Origin: RYN-417 sp043745485
GTDB taxonomy: Bacteria > Patescibacteriota > Saccharimonadia > Saccharimonadales > JACDBH01
Direction: 5' to 3'
DNA length: 20,396 bases
NCBI GenBank assembly: GCA_043745485.1
Contig: JAYTSU010000028.1
Span: forward strand, 1-20,396
The notes beneath the pieces are model-generated. The model had not been told where the DNA came from. It did no database searches and saw only the letters and a program-made list of their open reading frames with translations. The position numbers and the translations under genes are program-made. Below, piece after piece: positions 1 to 5,858 of this stretch (position 1 is its first letter; every line of letters begins with the position of its first letter).

Positions 1-1
1 A

Positions 2-109
2 GCGTCAAATTGTAGCCCAGCGGCTAAATCACTAGGAGCTAAAGTCCTAGGATACAGGCTATGGGAGCCAATAAGTAATGGGGTAAAAGTCCTAGGAGAT
101 AAACCGTAG
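2..109 (+). CDS. C-terminal end of a cut-off protein, unknown
   Basis: An open frame runs from the left edge of the window to a TAG stop at 107-109 and gives 35 residues. The tail has an imperfect 15-residue repeat in which AKVLGY and VKVLGD share a Lys-Val-Leu-Gly core. At DNA level the 12-base word AAAGTCCTAGGA occurs twice, 45 bases (15 codons) apart, which fits an in-frame coding repeat. It is convergent with the DsbA-like gene, with 19 bases between the stops. I do not recognise the family, and the true start lies outside the window. Chance openness over 108 bases is possible, so confidence is modest. Confidence 0.4.
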   Translation, partial: ASNCSPAAKSLGAKVLGYRLWEPISNGVKVLGDKP

Positions 110-128
110 GTCCTCGAGTTGCCTAAAG

Positions 129-782
129 TTATTTTGCTACGGGGTTTTTCTTGGCGATGGCAGCGTCTATGAGTTTATTAAAGGCATCAGCGCTGTTAGG
201 GTTTGTTTCTATTTTCTTGCCGTCCAGGACAAAGGTTGGTGTGCCCGTAATGCTATATTTTTTACCGGATTGTAGGTCTGCGTTGATAATGCTATTAACC
301 GCGGCACTTTTATAGTCAGTTGCAAATTTTGTTATGTCGCTAACGCCAACCTGTTTTGCATATTCTTTAAAGAGCGCGAGCGGGTCGGGAGAGTTCTCCC
401 AAGCCTTTTGATTCTCGTAGAGTGCGTTATGCATCTCCCAAAATTTACCTTGGATTGAGGCTGCTTCGGCAGCACGAGAAGCAGCACGAGCATTCTGGTG
501 CAAACTTTCAAGTGGATTATTGCGGAATTGGAAGTAGATATCGGCTTGATATTTCTCAACTAATGATTTAACGATTGGGTAATAAGCCCCGCATGCGGGA
601 CACTGAAAGTCACCATACTCAACAAGTGTCACGTTTTTGGCTCCTTTACCTTCGATATGCTTGCTGGCTGCACTACTATCCCCGTTTGGTGTGGTCACTG
701 CTTGTTTTGGTTTGGTAAGATATAAAAAACCACCAACGACGACAGTTATGGCCAATACAATTCCAATGAATCTTTTGTTCAT
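129..782 (-). CDS. Membrane-anchored DsbA/BdbD-like thiol-disulfide oxidoreductase
   Basis: A 217-aa protein with a short positive N-terminus, one membrane segment (about residues 4-23), and a DsbA-type thioredoxin domain facing the outside. The redox motif is CPAC (C61 and C64, in GDFQCPACG). The cis-proline loop is GTPT (180-183). The helical insertion expected of DsbA/BdbD proteins lies between them. Such enzymes introduce disulfides into exported proteins, usually with a VKOR or DsbB partner; none is seen here. I chose the ATG at 782 rather than the ATG at 845 because GGGAG sits about 10 bases upstream and the hydrophobic anchor then follows directly. A -10-like TATATT lies further upstream in the gap shared with the divergent CNNM gene. 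Family assignment is firm; the exact class (DsbA, BdbD, DsbG-like) is not resolved. Confidence 0.9.
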   Translation of the reverse strand: MNKRFIGIVLAITVVVGGFLYLTKPKQAVTTPNGDSSAASKHIEGKGAKNVTLVEYGDFQCPACGAYYPIVKSLVEKYQADIYFQFRNNPLESLHQNARAASRAAEAASIQGKFWEMHNALYENQKAWENSPDPLALFKEYAKQVGVSDITKFATDYKSAAVNSIINADLQSGKKYSITGTPTFVLDGKKIETNPNSADAFNKLIDAAIAKKNPVAK

Positions 783-889
783 GTTCAGAAACTCTCCCTT
801 TAAGTGTAGTAATAATATAGGAATTAGACCTTTGATGCTATCCACACAATAAGTTTAAGAGCTTTACCGAGGCATGTGTCTCGAGATGC

Positions 890-895
890 TACAAT
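890..895 (+). promoter_or_regulatory. -10 box placed for a leaderless CNNM mRNA
   Basis: TACAAT ends 7 bases before the ATG at 903, so the expected transcription start falls at or next to the start codon. No Shine-Dalgarno sequence lies between. A convincing -35 box is not visible; TTTACC at 863-868 is too far upstream. Confidence 0.55.
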
Positions 896-902
896 AATAG
901 CC

Positions 903-1892
903 ATGAGCGTCATCTTCTTTTCTTTGCTACTTCTCAGCAGTATTTTGCTGAGCGCAATAATAGCGGGCTATGGCACTCTTTCGACGTCACATTTACGTCA
1001 TTGGGCCAAACAAAAAGACGATGCTGCCAAAAAGTTATATCCATTAAAAGCCAGAGGTACGAGCGTATTGCTAACGCTTGAACTTCTCCGCGCTATTACA
1101 TTGAGCGCTACGGTAGTAATCATAACCAACGCTTTTGCTCCGTGGTTTGCCTGGCTTATCATTACAGCTCTTTTATTTGTAGCATTTATTGTCCTGACAC
1201 AACTATTCTTAAAACCATTTGGCATACGTCTGCTTGTATGGCTGAGTGCACCACTTTTGGGCCTCACTAATGCATTGAAGCTCATTATGCTGCCAATTGG
1301 TCGTACCTTTGATCGTTTTTTGCGTGACGAACCTATAACTTTGACCCGTGAAAAACTGGGACGAATGCTCGGTGCGGTTGAGGAAGATGATACAGACCTC
1401 AGCTCGGAAGAGCTGCAAATCTTACGTGCCGTGCTGCTGTTTTCTAAGCAGACTGTACATGACGTCATGATCCCTAAAAGCAAAGTAGTTACCGTCCCCA
1501 TAAATGAAGCCTTAACACCCGTCATACTCGATGATCTATACAAGACGGGGCACGCGCACTTTCCGGTGTTGGCGGAGGATACGAAAACAGTCGTGGGTAT
1601 TTTAAACATGCATGAGCTCATGGACATCAAGCTCCATTCAGCTGTTGTCGAGGCAATGCAACAAAAGGTGTATTATGTTGACGAAGACCGTAATTTGGAC
1701 CACGTGTTAGAAGTGTTTTATAAGACAAAGCAGAACGTTTTTATAGTACACAACGAAGCCAGCGATATGGTTGGAATCATAACCATAGAAGATGTTTTGC
1801 AGCAGATCCTCGGTAAGCCAGAATCAAAGCCGAAGCCTGAAACGATGTCGCAGGAAATAGATGAGTCGGCCGTTGTTGGCGCAGATGTCTAG
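903..1892 (+). CDS. CNNM/CorC-HlyC family membrane protein with CBS pair
   Basis: A 329-aa protein with four hydrophobic segments (about residues 3-22, 53-76, 80-104 and 108-130) matching a DUF21/CNNM transmembrane domain. A linker and two CBS domains follow (about 187-245 and 250-305; VHDVMIPKSKVVTVP opens the first and VGIITIEDVLQQILG closes the second). CNNM and CorC proteins are linked to Mg2+/Co2+ efflux, and the CBS pair binds adenine nucleotides. The C-terminal CorC_HlyC domain found in many relatives is absent, so this is a short form. A GTG at 876 gives nine more residues, but it lies upstream of the -10 box at 890-895; the ATG at 903 is preferred. It is divergent from the DsbA-like gene. 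The substrate cannot be told from sequence. Confidence 0.85.
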   Translation: MSVIFFSLLLLSSILLSAIIAGYGTLSTSHLRHWAKQKDDAAKKLYPLKARGTSVLLTLELLRAITLSATVVIITNAFAPWFAWLIITALLFVAFIVLTQLFLKPFGIRLLVWLSAPLLGLTNALKLIMLPIGRTFDRFLRDEPITLTREKLGRMLGAVEEDDTDLSSEELQILRAVLLFSKQTVHDVMIPKSKVVTVPINEALTPVILDDLYKTGHAHFPVLAEDTKTVVGILNMHELMDIKLHSAVVEAMQQKVYYVDEDRNLDHVLEVFYKTKQNVFIVHNEASDMVGIITIEDVLQQILGKPESKPKPETMSQEIDESAVVGADV

Positions 1893-1936
1893 CTCGTGTT
1901 AAAATGACCCCTGTAATGTTTTGGCATACTAATACC

Positions 1937-1942
1937 GATAAT
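1937..1942 (+). promoter_or_regulatory. Candidate -10 box for the structured leader
   Basis: GATAAT is followed after about 5-7 bases by the 5' strand of the long stem starting at 1948, so a transcript would begin almost exactly at the fold. An alternative reading pairs TTGGCA (1921-1926) as a -35 box with GATACA (1943-1948) as the -10 at 16-base spacing. Both give a start between about 1949 and 1955. Confidence 0.4.
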
Positions 1943-1947
1943 GATAC

Positions 1948-2034
1948 AAGGGCTGGCATCTAAAGCTTACCCCATGAAGCAGGCTTCATCGGGACCCCAA
2001 TAGCTGGTTTGATTTATTACTGCCAAAAGCCCTT
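1948..2034 (+). promoter_or_regulatory. Structured RNA leader upstream of the Asx-tRNA synthetase, class unknown
   Basis: Manual folding gives three nested helices. The outer helix has 11 pairs: 1948-1954 with 2028-2034 and 1955-1958 with 2021-2024, with an AAA bulge at 2025-2027. A bulged middle helix pairs 1959-1967 with 2002-2012. The terminal hairpin pairs CCC-ATGAAG (1971-1979) with CTTCAT (1984-1989) and GGG (1991-1993), with loop CAGG and one bulged C. The synthetase starts 52 bases after the fold. A tRNA-responsive T-box was considered, but its conserved TGGTACCGCG-type sequence is absent, and no terminator-like T-run follows. It may be a cis-regulator or an independent small RNA; either strand could carry it. 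The fold is visible in sequence; the function is inference. Confidence 0.45.
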
Positions 2035-2086
2035 CACCCTAGAACCCACATTATCTGAGAATCTAAGCTAAGAAAGAGAAAATTAT

Positions 2087-3397
2087 ATGGAACGAACATT
2101 AAGTAAATCGGTAGTTACCTATATTGGTAAGCCAGTCATGATCGAAGGCTGGCTGCACAAAAAACGTCTACTCGGGGGTCTAAGTTTTATTATGGTGCGT
2201 GACCGTCAAGGTATAACGCAAGTGGTCGTAGAAAATAAAGACGAAGTCGAGAAGCTCCGTGCGCTACAGCTGGGAACAATCTTAAAGGTTCAGGGAAACG
2301 TAGTAAAAGAAGACCGAGCACCAGGCGGGGCAGAAATACATGACGCTAAGCTAGAAGTTGTAGTACCGATTACATTTGAATCGCCGATTGAAATAGATAA
2401 GCCACTCGATCATAAATCAGAAAATCTTGACACTTTACTCAACAACAGAGTAGTTGGTCTGCGAAACCTTCGGGAAACAGCAATCTTTAAGATCCAAGAC
2501 CGTGTGCTGGAAGGTGCTCGTCGATATTTCTATGAAAATGGTTTTACCGAAATTAAAACTCCTAAACTTCTCGCTAAGCCAACTGAAGGTGGCGCAGAAG
2601 TATTTACTCTAGATTATTTCGGTAAAACTGCTAGCTTAGCGCAGAGCGGCCAGTTTTATAAGCAGATTATGGTAGGCGTCTTTGAGCGGGTATTTGAGAT
2701 GGGCGGAACCTACCGCGCAGAGCCGAGCTCGACAACGCGTCATATGACCGAATACATTACTATCGATTGCGAGATGGGTTTTGTTGATTTTGATCAGCTA
2801 CGCGAATTTGCTCACGGGCTATTAAAGTCGGTCGTCGACTTCGTTTGGGAAGAATGTCCAGCGGAACTTAAAATGTGGAACTGCCAAAAGCCATTACTTT
2901 CAGACAAAGCTACGTCCATAACCATGGCAAAAGTGCATGAGCTGTATGAAGCTGCCACCAAAGATATCATCCAGGACAAAAAAGATTTAACACCCGCTGA
3001 AGAAAAATGGATATGTGAATATGCTAAAAAGAACCTTGGTACTGAAGCAGTATTTGTGACTGAATGGCCGTCGAGCTCAATGAAGTTTTATCACAAGAAA
3101 ACTGAAGGAAATGAAGAGATGTGCGACCGTTCTGACTTCATATTTCGCGGTGTTGAGATTATGACCTGTCCAATGCGTGAAAACCGCTATGACGTGTTAA
3201 TTAAGCAGATGCAAGACCAAGGTCTAGATGAGACTGACGAAGGGTACCAAGCTTACTTAAGCGCTTTCAAATATGGGTTACCGCAACATGGCGGCTTTGG
3301 ACTTGGAACAGAGAGACTGACCCAAAAAATTATTGGTTTAAACAGTGTGAAAGAAGCCACACTATTCCCACGCGACATTAACCGGTTGGCTCCCTAG
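2087..3397 (+). CDS. aspS: Archaeal-type aspartate (or Asx)-tRNA ligase
   Basis: A 436-aa class IIb aminoacyl-tRNA synthetase that charges tRNA with Asp or Asn. An N-terminal OB-fold anticodon-binding domain (IEGWLHKKRLLGGLSFIMVRD) is followed by the catalytic core with motif 2 (YRAEPSSTTRHMTEYITIDCE) and motif 3 (HGGFGLGTERL, then LFPRDINRLAP). The GAD insertion of bacterial AspRS (about 590 aa) is missing, so the architecture is that of archaeal AspRS, which is often non-discriminating (Asp-tRNA-Asn). Motif 2 and the C-terminus look like AspRS, but the loop after FRGVEI reads TCPMRENRYDVL. That resembles the REERLDVL stretch of AsnRS rather than the GGQRIH of archaeal AspRS, so specificity is uncertain. 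It is preceded by a folded leader. The upstream region is purine-rich (AGAAAGAGAAAA) without a strong Shine-Dalgarno. Its stop overlaps that of the convergent gene. Confidence 0.85.
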   Translation: MERTLSKSVVTYIGKPVMIEGWLHKKRLLGGLSFIMVRDRQGITQVVVENKDEVEKLRALQLGTILKVQGNVVKEDRAPGGAEIHDAKLEVVVPITFESPIEIDKPLDHKSENLDTLLNNRVVGLRNLRETAIFKIQDRVLEGARRYFYENGFTEIKTPKLLAKPTEGGAEVFTLDYFGKTASLAQSGQFYKQIMVGVFERVFEMGGTYRAEPSSTTRHMTEYITIDCEMGFVDFDQLREFAHGLLKSVVDFVWEECPAELKMWNCQKPLLSDKATSITMAKVHELYEAATKDIIQDKKDLTPAEEKWICEYAKKNLGTEAVFVTEWPSSSMKFYHKKTEGNEEMCDRSDFIFRGVEIMTCPMRENRYDVLIKQMQDQGLDETDEGYQAYLSAFKYGLPQHGGFGLGTERLTQKIIGLNSVKEATLFPRDINRLAP

Positions 3398-4542
3398 TCT
3401 GATTGGTCAAAGTAGTATTTTAGAGCAGGAAGCTCTAAGCCAAAAAACTTATCAGGAGACTCATCAAAGAGTTGTTTAAGCTCGCTCTTTTTTAGCCATT
3501 GAGCATTCTTAGCTTCGCTGAGCTGCGCGGTTGGCTCTCCTGGTTCTACTTCGCATATGAATATAAAACCAATCCAGGGCTTACCGTTTTTAAGCTGCTG
3601 CGTACAGCAAAAAGGTTTGAAGCCGATGATGCTGTCATCTTTTCCTGTTGATAGTCTTTCTGTTCGGTTATCATTTTTGAAAGACTTCAGAACGAGTCCG
3701 CATTCTTCTTTAACTTCACGGGCCACAGTGTCATAGACATTTTCAAAAGGTTTATCAAGCACACCAGCAGGAAACTCAAGAGTTCCAGAATATACAGGAT
3801 CCGCATTTGGCTTCCACCGCGTCTGCATCAGCACTTCGGTATCGTTTCCATTTACTCTTTCGATAATAGCACCGCAGAATGGTATTGCCATTGTGTGCTC
3901 TTGAATTAAGCGTTTTGTGCCTATAAATCGAATCAAATTGTGTACCCCTTTTGCAGCATCCTTATAAGTCTCGCCATGATTATCAAGTAAGTTTGTATCA
4001 AGATATTTCGTGAAAGCTCGGGCGGTATCTACGCTGAAATATCTTTTTGCAGTCTTGTCTACTTGAAAATAATCTTCCTCTAACTTTGATCCGGAATTAT
4101 ATTCTGGATCACTAGTTGAGTTTGTAAAGAATGCAAATATACCACCTGGTTTTAAAACGCGCTGAATCTCAACAAAGAGACGAATGGTTGTCTCATAATC
4201 AAAGTAGTGGAGTGATAAATGAGCGTACACAACATCAAAAGACTCTTTTTCAAAAGGTAATTCTTCGCTTAAATCCACCTTCATTATCGTTATTTTATTT
4301 TTGATTGTGTCATTTATTTTCCGTTTATTTTCTTCTAAAGCGGTCTCTTCAATATCAGTACTCACTACGTCATAACCATGTCCTGCAAAGAAACGGCTAT
4401 CTTGGCCTTGTCCAGCGCCTAAGTCTAGAACTTTTCCTGCATTAGGGAAATATGCAATTGCTGTTTCGGCAAATATTGATGGTTTATCTATCCAATCCTG
4501 TGCTTTGTAGTTTTTGTGCAAGTCTGACCAAATATTATCCAT
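3394..4542 (-). CDS. SAM methyltransferase-Nudix hydrolase fusion
   Basis: One uninterrupted 382-aa frame carries two enzymes. Residues about 1-200 form a class I methyltransferase: SAM-binding motif VLDLGAGQG (38-46), acidic D63 at the end of strand 2, HLSLHYF (108-114), and RVLKPGG (128-134), as in Methyltransf_11 proteins. Residues about 215-382 form a Nudix domain with box G260, E267, R275-E276, E279-E280 and G282. There is one extra residue between the G and first E compared with the canonical GX5E spacing, and all metal-binding glutamates are present. Nudix enzymes hydrolyse nucleoside diphosphates linked to another group; neither substrate is evident. A TATAAT lies 6 bases before the ATG, so a leaderless mRNA is likely. 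It follows the AlkA-like gene by 24 bases. It reads as more A/T-rich than the neighbours, a weak hint of transfer. Confidence 0.85.
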   Translation of the reverse strand: MDNIWSDLHKNYKAQDWIDKPSIFAETAIAYFPNAGKVLDLGAGQGQDSRFFAGHGYDVVSTDIEETALEENKRKINDTIKNKITIMKVDLSEELPFEKESFDVVYAHLSLHYFDYETTIRLFVEIQRVLKPGGIFAFFTNSTSDPEYNSGSKLEEDYFQVDKTAKRYFSVDTARAFTKYLDTNLLDNHGETYKDAAKGVHNLIRFIGTKRLIQEHTMAIPFCGAIIERVNGNDTEVLMQTRWKPNADPVYSGTLEFPAGVLDKPFENVYDTVAREVKEECGLVLKSFKNDNRTERLSTGKDDSIIGFKPFCCTQQLKNGKPWIGFIFICEVEPGEPTAQLSEAKNAQWLKKSELKQLFDESPDKFFGLELPALKYYFDQSD

Positions 4543-4548
4543 AAAGTA

Positions 4549-4554
4549 ATTATA
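4549..4554 (-). promoter_or_regulatory. -10 box for leaderless methyltransferase-Nudix mRNA
   Basis: On the minus strand this is a perfect TATAAT whose last base is 6 bases before the ATG at 4542, which places +1 on the A of the start codon. No Shine-Dalgarno is possible in that space. It lies in the short gap after the AlkA-like gene, so the fusion gene probably has its own promoter. Confidence 0.65.
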
Positions 4555-4566
4555 ACAAAATTAGTC

Positions 4567-5202
4567 TTACGGCATAGTGTCGAGAGATTGCCAGACATAC
4601 CAACTAGCGACCGTTTCGTACGGGTGCCAACTACATTTCACGGCCACTTCACGGACCTGCTCGGGTGTTGGTAGGACATCAAAACCATAGAGTTTCATGA
4701 TGCCGTTTTTAATGCCTAGATCTCCAACCGGCAAGACATTTAAACGCCCCATGCAGAACATCATAAACATGTGGGCCGTCCATTCGCCAATGCCTTTTAC
4801 AGCGGTCAGCTTTTTTACAATCTCTTCGTTGCTGAATGTATCTATCTCATCAAATTTTAATGTGCCATCAAGCACATGCAGCGCAAGACTCTGGACATAC
4901 CTAGCCTTGGCACCGCTAAGACCAGCGCTTCGTAACTCTTCGACACTTTTTCCTAGAATCTGATTAGGAGTTGGCAATGTCTCACCGCCAAACAGCTCAT
5001 AAAACCTCCCACGGATGCTGCGCGCGGCTTTTACGCTCAGCTGCTGGCCAATAATGCTATCGACCAGGGATTGGTAGTAGTTGGTATGTGGCTCAAAGCT
5101 GGGCAAGCCGAAATAAGCTATGATTGGCGCAAGAATAGGGTCATGTTTTGTTAGGTGATCTGCGGCCGCTTTTAGACTGATGGTGTTTGTAATCTGGAAC
5201 AT
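4567..5202 (-). CDS. DNA-3-methyladenine glycosylase II-like (AlkA family)
   Basis: A 211-aa HhH-GPD superfamily DNA glycosylase that would remove alkylated purines in base excision repair. The helix-hairpin-helix is at about 132-146 (LTAVKGIGEWTAHM). The catalytic aspartate follows in LPVGDLGIKNG (D161). SLVDSIIGQQLSVKAA near residue 50 is typical of the family. It lacks the extra N-terminal domain of E. coli AlkA (282 aa), as many bacterial short forms do. The ATG at 5202 is chosen over a TTG at 5229 because -10-like A/T words (AATACT or TACTAT) lie 4-6 bases upstream of it, and neither start has a Shine-Dalgarno. It runs in the same direction as the methyltransferase-Nudix gene. Cysteine ligands for a 4Fe-4S cluster are absent. 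Confidence 0.88.
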   Translation of the reverse strand: MFQITNTISLKAAADHLTKHDPILAPIIAYFGLPSFEPHTNYYQSLVDSIIGQQLSVKAARSIRGRFYELFGGETLPTPNQILGKSVEELRSAGLSGAKARYVQSLALHVLDGTLKFDEIDTFSNEEIVKKLTAVKGIGEWTAHMFMMFCMGRLNVLPVGDLGIKNGIMKLYGFDVLPTPEQVREVAVKCSWHPYETVASWYVWQSLDTMP

Positions 5203-5270
5203 AGGGATAGTATTGCATAATAGGGACAAAAGTTTTTGAGAGATATGAAGCTGGATGGTCTAGACTGTAG

Positions 5271-5276
5271 TAAAAT
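5271..5276 (+). promoter_or_regulatory. -10 box upstream of the one-TM Thr/Lys-rich gene
   Basis: TAAAAT ends 9 bases before the ATG at 5286, predicting a leader of at most 2-3 bases. No Shine-Dalgarno is present and no clear -35 box is visible. Confidence 0.45.
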
Positions 5277-5285
5277 AGTTGGTAC

Positions 5286-5750
5286 ATGGCTACAAATAGT
5301 GATTTAACTCCCGTCCAAAATGCCGGTAGTACCGGAAACCCTCAAACTGTAGAGGGAGCCGTCGGCACAACGGATCCAAGTACCTTCCAGCAAAGTGCTG
5401 GCGTGGACAGCCTCGATCAAAACCATTCGATTAGTGTTGTGCAGACCGGTAGGCCCGTAAGTGCACGCTCAACGCAAGGCAACTCATCAGGTTTAATGTG
5501 GGTGTTTATCATAATATCTTCAGTCCTTCTAATTGTGACTGCTATAGCTGTCTTCAAGTGGGTTATGAAGCGCCAGGAACCTATAAAAGATACAATACTC
5601 AAAGAAAATAACAACCAAAAAATAGTCAAGAAAGTGAAGACTACCAAAACAACAAAGACAGTGAAAGCAGAGCCGCAAAATGTTAAACCAACTGTTGCCA
5701 TACCACGGGGAAAAAAGAAACTTCCTCGTTCCAAGCGTAATAAAAGATAA
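5286..5750 (+). CDS. One-TM protein with very basic tail, unknown
   Basis: A 154-aa protein with a polar, Ser/Thr/Gln-rich N-terminal half (1-67), one membrane helix (about 70-90), and a tail rich in Lys, Thr and Val (KKVKTTKTTKTVK) ending in a cluster of Lys and Arg. The positive-inside rule puts the tail in the cytoplasm and the N-terminal half outside, although no cleavable signal peptide is visible. The basic tail could contact nucleic acid, ribosomes or acidic proteins; this is inference. The next gene encodes a protein with a very acidic cytoplasmic part. No cysteines. No family recognised. Confidence 0.75.
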   Translation: MATNSDLTPVQNAGSTGNPQTVEGAVGTTDPSTFQQSAGVDSLDQNHSISVVQTGRPVSARSTQGNSSGLMWVFIIISSVLLIVTAIAVFKWVMKRQEPIKDTILKENNNQKIVKKVKTTKTTKTVKAEPQNVKPTVAIPRGKKKLPRSKRNKR

Positions 5751-5832
5751 TATAGTCGTGTTTATTTCTTAGGCGGACTGATACCTGTAGCCTGTCTCTG
5801 TGATTTTTGTTATGCTTATGGTTAGAAATCAC

Positions 5833-5838
5833 TATAAT
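5833..5838 (+). promoter_or_regulatory. Promoter -10 box of the 703-aa propeller gene
   Basis: TATAAT lies 20 bases before the ATG at 5859. TTATGC at 5810-5815 is a weak -35 match at 17-base spacing. The predicted leader is about 13 bases and has no Shine-Dalgarno. Confidence 0.5.
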
Positions 5839-5858
5839 TCACGCGTTCACAAGCATAT

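Noticed and set aside
1..128. Palindromic TCCTAGGA-type words at the left edge as a recombination or attachment site
   Set aside because: The repeats fall in register with codons of an open frame (period 45 bases), so a coding repeat explains them.
876..902. GTG start for the CNNM gene, nine codons upstream
   Set aside because: The -10 box at 890-895 lies inside this extension, and there is no Shine-Dalgarno before the GTG.
998..1630. Long antisense open frame (210 codons) opposite the CNNM gene
   Set aside because: It is a Ser/Thr/Cys-rich shadow in another frame of a gene with clear domains; no start signal or family match. The antisense frames at 5822-6436, 10849-11202 and 12726-13352 were rejected for the same reason.
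1948..2034. T-box riboswitch, tRNA, tmRNA or SRP RNA
   Set aside because: The T-box TGGTACCGCG-type core, a tRNA T-loop with matching stems, a tmRNA 3' end and the SRP GGAA/GCAGCC hairpin are all absent on both strands, so only an unnamed structured RNA is claimed.
3394..4542. Two separate genes joined by a sequencing error
   Set aside because: The frame is continuous, the linker (about residues 200-215) is clean, and no internal start or Shine-Dalgarno precedes the Nudix part.
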